From Larix kaempferi (taxonomy: Eukaryota > Streptophyta > Pinopsida > Pinales > Pinaceae), in contig BSBM01000252.1 in NCBI GenBank assembly GCA_027924585.1, positions 5,208,001 to 5,272,000 of the forward strand: 64,000 nt of DNA, in the 5' to 3' direction. This document shows positions 8,480 to 17,591 of the stretch, piece after piece (position 1 is the first letter of the stretch; every line of letters begins with the position of its first letter). Both the position numbers and the translations under genes were made by a program. The notes beneath the pieces are model-generated. The model was not told the origin of the DNA. It saw nothing but the letters and a program-made list of their open reading frames with translations, and ran no database searches.

Positions 8480-11400
8480 TTATAATTCCTTCCAGACGGC
8501 ATCTTCGAAGTGAGAGCCGTGGTCAGAGACTAGCTGTTGTGGTACTCCGAAACGAGCAATAACATGGTTGAAGAAAAACCGTGCCGCAGTGTCAGCTTTG
8601 CAATTATAGGTCGGCATGGCTTCTGCCCATTTGGTGAAATAATCTACGGCCACAATGATGTGTTTGTGACCGCCGGCTGACGGGGGATTGCAGTCGAGGA
8701 AGTCTATGGACCATTTGCAGAATGGTCCAACAGTGATGACTGGATGAAGGGGGGCAGGGGGGGTTCTTGCTTTGGGGGCAAATAGATGGCAGTTCTGGCA
8801 ATGCTTGACTGCGGTGATGCAATCAGTAAACAATGATGGCCAAAAATAACCGGCCCGAATGATTTTCTGGGCGGTAGCCATGCCGGAGAAATGGCCTCCA
8901 CAGGCACCGCTATGACAATCATTGAGGACTTGTTCTGCCTCACTATGGGATAGGCAGCGGCGTAAGATAGTATCAACGCCGCGTCGATAAAGTACATCCC
9001 CAATAAGTAGGTATCGGGGGGCGTGGTGTCGTATGCGACGGCGTCCATCACGATCGATGTGTGGTCGGAATTTTTGCGTACGAAGGTAAGTCAAAATGTC
9101 TCCGTACCAAGGGTCGTCAGACGAAATGACGAAGATCTGCTCGTCAATCAGGTCCGTTTGGATGACGGGTGATGTTGAAGAGGATGGGAGATCTGTAATG
9201 AGGTGAGCAAGCGCGAGGGCTTTGGTGCTTTTGGGAGTCTTGAAAGTAAGGTCATATTTCTGGAGGATAATGACCCATTTAGCGACACGACCCTGAAGGA
9301 GCCGCTGGGTGAGGAGGTAGACCATGGGGTTGGAGTCGGCGACAACCGTGGTATGACTAAGCAAAATATAGTGTCGCAGTTTTTGTACGGAAAAGACTAC
9401 AGCTAGTGCTAATCTTTCCTCATATGGGTAACGTAGAGGTGGGCCAGATAAGGTCTGGCTGACGTAATAAATCACATGCTCTTTGTGGGAAGCATCTTCT
9501 TGTACCAAAACTCCGGACACGGCATGTTCAGATGCCGAGACGTAAAGGGTGAAGTCTTGGGAGAAATCCGGTGGGGATATCAAGGGGGCTTGTGTGAGAG
9601 CTTTCTTGAGGGCTTCGAATGCCGTGTCTGCTTGCTCATCCCAAACAAAGGGTATGTGGGTACGAAGTAAGCGTAAGAACCCGTGGACTTTGGTGGCATA
9701 ATCAGGGACAAAGCGCCTAAGAAAATTGGACCGCCCTTGCAAGCTCTGAAGCTGTCGAAGCGTGCGAGGAGGGGGAAGTTCTAAGATGGCTTTGACTTTC
9801 AGGGGATCGACAGTGATTCCATCTTGGGAAACAATGAAACCCAACAACCGGCCCGCCGGGACGCAAAAGACACACTTGTGTGGGTTCAAGCGGATTTTAT
9901 ATTTGCGACAACGCAGGAAAACTTGCCGGAGGTCGTTAAGGTGGTCTGATCGTTTTCGGGAACGAGCTGTGAGGTCGTCAAGATAAACTCGTAGGATATG
10001 GACCAAGTCGTGAAAGCAATAGGTCATTGCTCGCTGGAAAGTGGCACCAGCATTTTTAAGGCCAAATGGCATGACGCGATAGGCAAAGGTGCCCCATGGG
10101 GTGGTAAAGGCAGTCTTGTACTGATCCTCCTTGCGGATGTGAATCTGGTTATATCCGGAAAACCCGTCCATGAAGGATAGGACCTCATGGCCCGCACACT
10201 CATCAATGAGTTGGTCAATGAATGGCGTGGGGAAATTGTCTTTTGGACAAGCGTGGTTTAGATCGCGGAAATCAGTGCATACTCTAAGGGTGCCTTGCTT
10301 TTTGTTGACAGGAACGGGGTTCGACACCCATGTGGTGTACGGAATAGGGTAGATGAAACCTGCTTTTCGAAGTTTCTCGACTTCAACCTTAACAGCGGGG
10401 AGCTTGGCAGGGTGAATAGGTCGCTGTTTCTGACGAACAGGGGGTACTTCCGGCCATGTATCGATGTGGTGTTCAATAATGGCGGGGTCGAGACCAGGCA
10501 TCTCGGTATAGGACCAGGCGAAGACATCGCGGAACTCTTGAAAGAGCTTTTTGTACGCCTGAGTTTCTGCTTGAGTGCAAGATGCGCCCAGCGAGATGAG
10601 CTCAGGTTTCCCTGGTGTTGTGGAAATGTCTATCTGTATAGTGGGGGAAATGTTTGACATGTTCCCTTCTTCAAAGGCATCCGGTGCTGGGATGGGGTCC
10701 TTTAACCAATCGACCTTAGCGGGTATGAAGTATTTCGACTCGACTGATAGCTGGTTGGACGCGGTGGAGGTAGATGCTTCCGGGAGGAAGTACGAGCGAT
10801 GATGCATATCATCCCAAGGGTAGTCAGGTGCAGTGAGTGTCTCCAAAATCTGCTCATCAGTATTGAAGTAGTCAGACCATAAATCAAGGGGTTCTGGTTT
10901 GAAGGTTGTTGACATCATATATATCGTATTAACTTTTTCTGACGAGGATGATGGTGGGGGGTGTATCTCCTCAATGAGGGGAGGAGATATCTCTAAGTCG
11001 GCATTGTTTAATTCGTACAACGCTGCTCTATAGTCAGGTAGATCAGGGCAATGGTGAGAGTAGTGACCGTAAACACTGCATATAGCACAAGGATGGTTAG
11101 TGCGCAGTGATTTGTCGCGAGGCTGTAGAGGTGACTCTAATCTGACTACTGGGATGCCGATGTCATCGTCCAACATATTCATATGCTCTTGGAGTGCCGG
11201 TAAATGTGGGCATTGATGAGTTGGATGGCCAATTTCATCGCATAATGAACATTTGGGGGGAGCTCGAAACACCGGTGGGGGTTTGACTGCCTTAGGAGGT
11301 GGTATAGCAGTGTATGGTTGTGGACCTCTGCCCCCAGTGGGCTTATCAAGAAGAGGGGGATCCTTTGACGTCGAAGCAATCGTGAGACCAGGAGGAGGTT

Positions 11401-12631
11401 TCATTGACGACGAAGGGATATTGAGGTTAGGAGGAGGTGTCGTTGACGACGAAGGGATTGCGACACCAGGAGGAGGCTGATTTGTGGTAACAATAGGTTG
11501 TACCGGTTGGAGGATGACGTCTGGTGTCGGTGGTCGAACGGGAGGCAGAATATACCACACGGGCAATCCCAATGTTAGCCCGGGTAGGCTAAGGGTAGCC
11601 ATAACCGGGGCACTTACTACCCCCGAAGGAGGAAATAGGAAGGGGATGGTGTGGATGGGTGTAACACCAATGTGACTGGGGATCAATGGTGGTTGACCCC
11701 CGGACGTTTGCGTATTCTGCGAAAGAGTACAGAGGTTTGCGACTTGGGTCTCCGGTGACGGTGGTGGAATGGCCTGGAATGTAGAGGTCATTGGTGTATC
11801 CGAATAAAGTCCGGGTGCCATAGAAGACACAAAGGAGGTAACTGCACTAGAAGCGGGTTGTTCAATCATGGGAAGAACATTCTCAGGTGCTGCAGGGGCG
11901 TTGGGATCATAGTAGGTGAGTTGGTCAATTTTGACCACGCGTCCCTCGTGGGGGAACATCATGGTGCGGAAGACGGAGGAGGCGACCGCTTTCATGGCGT
12001 ACATGTAACTGCGGCCAAGTAAAAGGTTATAGTCGAGCTGGGCGTTAATGACCTCTATGTCGATGAGCACAGTTTTCCCACCTAATTGGACAGGTACCTT
12101 GGGTAATAAACCTTGAGGTTGAGCTGACCTGCCGTCGTAGGCCCGCAATGCAGTGGTGGATTGCTGGAGAGTAGGGGATCCCAACTTTTTCCAAACAAAA
12201 GTGGACATGACGCATGTGGAGGCACCCTCGTCGATGATACATCGATGGATGACAAGATTCCGAATAGAAACGGAAACTTGGACTGCTATGGTAGAAGGAA
12301 GCCGTGGTTCAGATTGGTCTAAATCAAAGGTCATCAATTTCGAATCATTTGGGTCAATCGCCCCAATGGCGGAAAGTAAAGTCTTGCGCTGAGTAGGACA
12401 GGTTTTTAAGACTTCTAACGCAGACATGGCTGCGGGAGATTGAGCTAAGTCATCTACAATGTTGTAATTGGACGCAGCCCGTGCATTGGGGTTGTTGTTG
12501 ATTCGGCAAAGGGGGAATCGAGGTGCTTTAGAAGCGCCATCGAGTGGAACCTGAGGTATACGCAATGTCTGATCAGTGGGATTAGCATTAGTATCCTTTT
12601 CGGCGGGGGGGGCTTCAGAAGTCGGTCCGTA
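8480..12631 (-). CDS. pol: Pol polyprotein of element A (protease, RT, RNase H, integrase)
   Basis: The open frame follows the gag stop directly and in the same frame, with no ATG near its start; residues below are counted from a TTG at 12565. Protease: IDEGAS at 111-116. A Pro-rich linker follows, with two CCHC knuckles (C439-C442-H447-C452 and C493-C496-H501-C506). RT spans about 720-900 with YLDD at 861-864. The Gypsy RNase H covers about 1000-1110, with Ser1010 where the first catalytic Asp is expected. Integrase has an HHCC zinc finger (H1218, H1225, C1256, C1259) and catalytic D1288 and D1348. The frame stops at a TAA in the integrase, so this copy is probably dead. Two zinc knuckles after the protease are unusual, since knuckles normally end gag. 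Confidence 0.93.
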   Translation of the reverse strand, partial: YGPTSEAPPAEKDTNANPTDQTLRIPQVPLDGASKAPRFPLCRINNNPNARAASNYNIVDDLAQSPAAMSALEVLKTCPTQRKTLLSAIGAIDPNDSKLMTFDLDQSEPRLPSTIAVQVSVSIRNLVIHRCIIDEGASTCVMSTFVWKKLGSPTLQQSTTALRAYDGRSAQPQGLLPKVPVQLGGKTVLIDIEVINAQLDYNLLLGRSYMYAMKAVASSVFRTMMFPHEGRVVKIDQLTYYDPNAPAAPENVLPMIEQPASSAVTSFVSSMAPGLYSDTPMTSTFQAIPPPSPETQVANLCTLSQNTQTSGGQPPLIPSHIGVTPIHTIPFLFPPSGVVSAPVMATLSLPGLTLGLPVWYILPPVRPPTPDVILQPVQPIVTTNQPPPGVAIPSSSTTPPPNLNIPSSSMKPPPGLTIASTSKDPPLLDKPTGGRGPQPYTAIPPPKAVKPPPVFRAPPKCSLCDEIGHPTHQCPHLPALQEHMNMLDDDIGIPVVRLESPLQPRDKSLRTNHPCAICSVYGHYSHHCPDLPDYRAALYELNNADLEISPPLIEEIHPPPSSSSEKVNTIYMMSTTFKPEPLDLWSDYFNTDEQILETLTAPDYPWDDMHHRSYFLPEASTSTASNQLSVESKYFIPAKVDWLKDPIPAPDAFEEGNMSNISPTIQIDISTTPGKPELISLGASCTQAETQAYKKLFQEFRDVFAWSYTEMPGLDPAIIEHHIDTWPEVPPVRQKQRPIHPAKLPAVKVEVEKLRKAGFIYPIPYTTWVSNPVPVNKKQGTLRVCTDFRDLNHACPKDNFPTPFIDQLIDECAGHEVLSFMDGFSGYNQIHIRKEDQYKTAFTTPWGTFAYRVMPFGLKNAGATFQRAMTYCFHDLVHILRVYLDDLTARSRKRSDHLNDLRQVFLRCRKYKIRLNPHKCVFCVPAGRLLGFIVSQDGITVDPLKVKAILELPPPRTLRQLQSLQGRSNFLRRFVPDYATKVHGFLRLLRTHIPFVWDEQADTAFEALKKALTQAPLISPPDFSQDFTLYVSASEHAVSGVLVQEDASHKEHVIYYVSQTLSGPPLRYPYEERLALAVVFSVQKLRHYILLSHTTVVADSNPMVYLLTQRLLQGRVAKWVIILQKYDLTFKTPKSTKALALAHLITDLPSSSTSPVIQTDLIDEQIFVISSDDPWYGDILTYLRTQKFRPHIDRDGRRRIRHHAPRYLLIGDVLYRRGVDTILRRCLSHSEAEQVLNDCHSGACGGHFSGMATAQKIIRAGYFWPSLFTDCITAVKHCQNCHLFAPKARTPPAPLHPVITVGPFCKWSIDFLDCNPPSAGGHKHIIVAVDYFTKWAEAMPTYNCKADTAARFFFNHVIARFGVPQQLVSDHGSHFEDAVWKEL

Positions 12632-14821
12632 TTAATTCCGACGGGTTTGGATATTGACGTCAGCGGTGGACATCATCAATAAGTGGTGGGTGCCTGAATC
12701 AAACATGGGTTGATCAGGAGCTGTGTAAGTTATTTGTTGTGGTTGCACGTTGCCCTGTTGGGGGGCTAACGGCTGAGTGTTCACCACTCCCTGTGTTGGA
12801 AAAGGGTTTTGGAGGACCAAAGGTTGTTGTGGGGGTGGTGGGGGGTTGGGTGGTGGCTGAGGAGCCGCCTGCCCTTGACGATGGGCGTCATTTGTCCATA
12901 GTTGTCGAGCTCGCTCCAGATGTGGGCAAGCGTGGGTATAGTGGCCATAGACACCGCAAATGGAACAAGGATGGTTTGTTCGTAAATTAGCATTTTTGGG
13001 TTGCTTAGGTGGCTGATCAGGATTCTGATGAGCGGGCGTCGCGTTATTGTCTTGCGGAGGATGGGTAGGTTGTGGAGCTTGGTTACGGTTTTGATTGTTT
13101 CCACGGTTGCGTCCTCTTCCGCGGTTGGGTTTCCCACCCTGGTTGCGTTGGTTATTTTGGTACTGGGGCTGATGTTGTTGTGCGTACACATGCCCTTGAG
13201 CATTAGGGGGATTCTGAGGAGCCGCAGGTGCGGGAGCAGGTTGCGGTGGATAGTATGCAGGTGGAGCTGGAGGTGGTCCAGTTGCCTGCTGGGGTTGTTG
13301 GTATCCCTGAGCTGGTGGAGGTGTGAGGTTAGCCGGTGCAACCGGTTGTGGGTAATGCATGGGTTGTTGTTGGAACTGCATGGGGTTTTGTACCGTAGGG
13401 TGAGCATAGTATGTAGGGGGTACATATGCTGATGGTGCTTGGCCATAACAATGTTGTGGACAAGAGGGTCCATGAACGTGATGGGTATGGTTTGTTGGAG
13501 CATAAGAAGTTGTCGCCCCGGAACTAGATGTAGCCCTAGAAAGGTCTGGGGAGGGCATGGTGCTCACCATACTGAAAGGTTTTGCTTGCGGTGTAATTTG
13601 GCCAATAATGCCATCAGCGGCATGTGATGCCCCCGGTGTGTCACCGCGTGCAGAGTCACCTCTTGGGGCGTCAGGTATGATCGTGTATAGGTAACCTGAC
13701 TGGGCATAGATAAGATCAAACTGTTGGGCCTTAAGGATGGCCTCCTCCTCAGACTGGGGTCTTTCGGATGCTACATCCTTCGCAATGAGAGGAAGGAGGG
13801 ATTTAAGGAACCAGTCTAAAAAGATTCGGTCGTCCAATTTGATCTTGCATAGGCTTCGGCGCCGACGCCAATCATGAATATGGTCAGTGATATGCGTGGC
13901 CGTGTTCTGTCTGCAGGACAGTAGGATCTCGACGCCCGCATCGTAGCGGACAGGTAGCTGGAAGAATTGTAGAAAGGTCGAGGCAAGGGAGGTAAATGTG
14001 GAATGCGTCCCATGGGGTTGCTCGATATACCATTTGGCTACGGAGCCAGTGAAGGTGCGTTGTAAAAGCCGTAGGCGGATTGAGTCATCCACTATGGAGT
14101 TTGAGGAACACCATAAGTGGAAGGACATGATGTGATTTTGGGGGTCTTCTCCAGCCTTACCCTCGAACTTAGGTATGTCAGAGGGAAGCTTAGTGGGCAT
14201 ATGGGGCCAAGCAGGATCATGTCTGATGGGGTCATTTGTGAGCCTAGCTAAATCTGGTAGGTTGAGACTTGCCATGTATGGTAGACTAGCGGATGTGGTG
14301 ACCGGAACCGGGACTTGCCTAGCCATAGTGGTATGGTGTAGGGGTCCAGTAGTGCCTATAGGTATGCTAGGTATGGAGGGTATGTGCCCTCCAAAAGGTG
14401 TGGTCTGATATGGGTTAGCACTCCCAAGTGCAACTTGGGTTACACTTGGGTTAGGAATCGCACTAGGGATTCCTGGTATAGCACTACCAAGTGCAACATG
14501 AGTTACACTTGGGTTAGGAATCGCACTAGGGATTCCTGGGATAGCACTCCCAAGTGCAACAGGAGTTACACTTGGGTTAGGAATCGCACTAGGGATTCCT
14601 GGGATAGGGTTTGTGGAAACCGAAGGGGGTATGACCCCCATGTTGGGCATGCCCATGACAGGTGGTGGTCCTGTGCTAGGCATTCCTGAATGTGGAGTGT
14701 TACCCATATTGGGCATACCCAAGGGGGTGGTTGTTGCCATGGATTGTACTACCGCAGAAGGGTCTGCGGGTGTCTGACCTATGGTTAATGTAAATTGTGG
14801 ATCAACTAGTGTTCCAGACAT
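12632..14821 (-). CDS. gag: Gag polyprotein of element A
   Basis: About 729 residues from the first in-frame ATG; the frame is open without an ATG back to a stop at 15065, so an upstream exon is possible. The N-terminal part holds three 21-residue repeats (unit IPGIPSAIPNPSVTxVALGSA). The retroviral-type capsid domain lies in the middle (SDIPKFEGKAGEDPQNHI ... GSVAKWYIEQP ... EILLSCRQN), then a Pro/Gln-rich region and one CCHC knuckle (CSICGVYGHYTHAC) near the C-terminus. It forms the particle that packages the RNA. It ends in TAA at 12632-12634 with pol continuing in the same frame. Confidence 0.9.
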   Translation of the reverse strand: MSGTLVDPQFTLTIGQTPADPSAVVQSMATTTPLGMPNMGNTPHSGMPSTGPPPVMGMPNMGVIPPSVSTNPIPGIPSAIPNPSVTPVALGSAIPGIPSAIPNPSVTHVALGSAIPGIPSAIPNPSVTQVALGSANPYQTTPFGGHIPSIPSIPIGTTGPLHHTTMARQVPVPVTTSASLPYMASLNLPDLARLTNDPIRHDPAWPHMPTKLPSDIPKFEGKAGEDPQNHIMSFHLWCSSNSIVDDSIRLRLLQRTFTGSVAKWYIEQPHGTHSTFTSLASTFLQFFQLPVRYDAGVEILLSCRQNTATHITDHIHDWRRRRSLCKIKLDDRIFLDWFLKSLLPLIAKDVASERPQSEEEAILKAQQFDLIYAQSGYLYTIIPDAPRGDSARGDTPGASHAADGIIGQITPQAKPFSMVSTMPSPDLSRATSSSGATTSYAPTNHTHHVHGPSCPQHCYGQAPSAYVPPTYYAHPTVQNPMQFQQQPMHYPQPVAPANLTPPPAQGYQQPQQATGPPPAPPAYYPPQPAPAPAAPQNPPNAQGHVYAQQHQPQYQNNQRNQGGKPNRGRGRNRGNNQNRNQAPQPTHPPQDNNATPAHQNPDQPPKQPKNANLRTNHPCSICGVYGHYTHACPHLERARQLWTNDAHRQGQAAPQPPPNPPPPPQQPLVLQNPFPTQGVVNTQPLAPQQGNVQPQQITYTAPDQPMFDSGTHHLLMMSTADVNIQTRRN
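14415..14605 (-). repeat. Three 63 bp tandem repeats within gag
   Basis: Period 63 bp, encoding three near-identical 21-residue Pro/Ile/Ala-rich units. The period is a multiple of three, so the reading frame is kept. Confidence 0.9.
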
Positions 14822-16842
14822 ACTTGTGGTTGGTGGTAACTCGGTGGGGTTTTCGGATTCTACCTCCAAATCAAAGGTGAAGTGGGGTATGTCAGAATCG
14901 GATGACCGTCTAATTGATTGACGATGTGTCGAATCAAGGGATAATGCTCTACGTCCGTGACGTGGAGAGCCAAGTGGACTAAACTCTGGGAGTTCGCCCC
15001 GTAGATGACGAGAACGTCTAGAATTCTCAATGGTGAGAATATGTTTTGTATGTAAAAAATTGTTTTAAGTATCAGGTGGTGATATATATGTAAAAGACTC
15101 AAAACCCTTATGCAACCAAGGGTGCAGGAAGGGGAGTGAAAAAAGAAGGCTCACAGGCCAAAAAATCAATCCTCAAAAAATGCACTTATCCTAGCAGCTG
15201 TGCTACAATAAGTGGAGGAATGCAACAACCGGTCAGAATACCAACATGCAAGCGGCTCCTAGAAAAAATAGGTGTAACTAGACTCAATAGGTGGTAAAGA
15301 TCATGCAAACACCTAATCTAAAAGTATTGTGACTCAAACAGACGATATCCTCTGCAAGGTGATGAAATCCAAGTCAGACAATATGAATGTAGAGACAACG
15401 GCTAGATATCCCCCTACCGGGAGGGACACCGGGTAATCAATCCTAAAAGACAGGCTACTAGGATACTCCGTTCATGACGCGTCGAGAAAAGGTAAATCTG
15501 CCGTTTGGTCCTTTGATCGCAATATCCCAATACAGGGATATCCCGAGAACTGCGAATGGTAGCCCTTCGGTTACTGAATGGGTTTCGGTATCCCACTCAG
15601 GCTTCCAGAACCATCCTCGCGACTTCAACCCTCCTAGGGGAGAGGCCTTCCCACAAACCGGTTGTGACCGCGCCAAAAAGTACTAAGAGATTTTAGCTCC
15701 CTAATTGGACAACTTCTATGTCTCAGATGTATGAACTGAGGGGTGTTATTGGAACACCTATCCCCCCAATACTACCTAGCTACAAGAATTCTTTTAGTGT
15801 TCCCCAAGTGGGGTTAAGAGTGTGTTCAAATTAGGGTACGTTTTAAGTCTTAGTTCAATTAAGTGATCGTGTGAGTGCACGTGAGGTGTTGTAAACTGAA
15901 CTTGAAAAAATTAAATGCTTTAAGGGAAATTTTCAAAAAATAAAGGATTTTTCGAAAATAAAAAGCAAATATTTTAAGACTTTTTCACTAAAAGGAATTA
16001 ATATGCTTTTCAAAAAATAACTCAAAAAATAAAGGATTTCTTGGATTTATGAAAGCAAATAATAAACTTCTTTGTAAAAGAAATAAATGGATTTCTTTGT
16101 TTCAAGAAAAAATTGCTAAGGGCAAGATTCTAAAGAAGGAAACAAGAAAAAATTTGAATCTAGATGAAAAATGCAAAATGAGTCTTTCTTCCACTTTCTT
16201 GAAAATTTTTAAAAAGATTTCTAGATATGCACTTTTAAATAGTAAATTTTTTTTTCCAAAGCTGTAAAATATGCAGGATTTAATACTGTAAAAAATGTGC
16301 TATGGGCAGGAAGTACAGTAAAAAAAATATTTTTCAAAATCGGGATGGCCGAATGAAAAAATTCAGCCGCGCGGGTTTTGGACGAACAGCCGCGATGGGC
16401 CGCGCGGGTTTAGGACGAACAGTCGCGATGGACCGCACGGGTTTTGGCCGCACAGTCGCGATGGACCGCGCGGGGTTCGGCCGCACAGTCGCGATGGACC
16501 GCGTGGGTTTTGGCCGCACAGTCGCGATGAGCAGCGCGGAAAAACACAGAGAAGCCGCGATGGACCGCGCGACTGTCTGGAAAAAGGCCGCGATGGACCG
16601 CGCGGAAAAACGCAAAAAAGTCGCGATGGACCGCGTGACTGTCTGGAAAAAAGCCGCGAGGCGGAAGCCGTGCACGGAAACCGAGAAACGAACCCAAAAA
16701 TTGAAAATTTCGGGCTGTTTATGGGGCCAAATCTCAGAACAGCAATGGATCTGCTGTCTAAGATTGTAGATCTATGGATCTAAAGATTAAAAACTCATAA
16801 AAACTAAGATTTAAAGGTAAAACTAGAGATCTAAAGTTCAAA
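14822..16842 (-). other. Leader of element A between primer site and gag
   Basis: About 2 kb without a supported gene. The gag frame is open from 15064 but lacks an ATG there. The end nearest the primer site contains the 33 bp repeat array. Long leaders are common in Tat-group elements. Confidence 0.65.
16360..16660. repeat. GC-rich 33 bp minisatellite in the leader of A
   Basis: About eight units based on ACAGTCGCGATGGACCGCGC plus GGGTTTTGGCCGC. The unit is 33 bp, so it is open in several frames (an 11-residue repeat such as TVAMDRAGFGR). It is related to the array at 5190-5415, so the element carries the same repeat near both ends, in the same orientation. Confidence 0.9.
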
Positions 16843-16859
16843 CCAAAGCGGAGTCGCCA
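16843..16859 (-). promoter_or_regulatory. Primer-binding site of element A
   Basis: In element orientation TGGCGACTCCGCTTTGG follows the 5' LTR after a short spacer. Element C has the matching TGGCGACTCTGCTAGG at 59750. Such a sequence pairs with a tRNA 3' end to start minus-strand synthesis. I do not assign the tRNA. Confidence 0.8.
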
Positions 16860-16864
16860 AAAAC

Positions 16865-17591
16865 TGTTGGCCCAGTTTTGCAACCAGGCTTAGTGCTATG
16901 GGCACCTGCTAACTAGTAGCAGCAGTTTCAATGGAAATAAAAACAATAAACTAAATAAACAATACTTTTCATGGATCTAAACAAGAATCTAAGCAAATAA
17001 TGTAAACATTTCAAAATCAAGAACAAGAAACATAATAAATAATTTTTTGTATTGAAAAGTGGGGGGGCAAGCAAGTGCTTGCGATATTACCTTCAATGGT
17101 GAAGGTTGATGTTGAGCAACTCCCAAGATGAGTAACTCCAAACTCCAATAGGTCTCTTTCTCCAAGGTTGCTTCAATGGCTAAAAGTGCTCAGGGGAGAT
17201 TTCAGCAGCATAAGGATGAGATAATGGAAGGATCTGAAATGAGGAGCCCCTACCACCTTTTTATAGGTTTTGGTGGTGGGAGATACCATTTGTGGTTTTG
17301 TGGAAACCAAATGGTATTGACCAACATGGTTTAGGTACTTTTCCCTCCTTTTTCCTTTTTTGAATAAAAATAATATTTTAATTCCCTTTTCAATATTTTT
17401 GGGAATTTGGACCCTTTTTGAGGGTTTTTTATGATTTTCTTGGAAAAATAATCTTTTTTAATGGAAAAAGGGGTGTACTAAGGTCTTTTGGTGACCTTTT
17501 GTTGGTTTCAGAGGCTCAGATGGTGGAAAAGTGGACAAATGGGTCATGTGAGTAAGGGAATGAGCTAGTGAGCACTTTTTAGGTGTTAACA
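16865..17591 (-). repeat. 5' LTR of element A
   Basis: 727 bp, TG...CA ends, about ten differences from the copy at 1862-2587. It carries the element's promoter in its own orientation. The CTCCC duplication follows at 17592. Confidence 0.95.

Larger units (their letters stand above)
1862..17591 (-). mobile_element. Element A: complete Tat-type Ty3/Gypsy retrotransposon
   Basis: A 15.7 kb element on the minus strand bounded by LTRs of 726 and 727 bp and a CTCCC duplication. In its own orientation it runs 5' LTR, primer site, 2 kb leader, gag, pol (protease, two zinc knuckles, RT, RNase H, integrase), second RNase H, antisense PMD gene, tandem repeats, hairpin array, polypurine tract and 3' LTR. 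The RT motifs (ACPKD, SFMDGFSGYNQI, VMPFGLKNAGATFQ) and the presence of two RNase H domains are typical of the plant Tat/Ogre group. The LTRs differ at only about ten positions by eye, so the insertion is recent, yet pol already has two stops in the integrase. Confidence 0.95.

Noticed and set aside
16302-16769. 155-codon plus-strand open frame and matching minus-strand frames in the leader of A
   Set aside because: They are produced by a 33 bp GC-rich repeat whose period keeps several frames open; no start context or domain.
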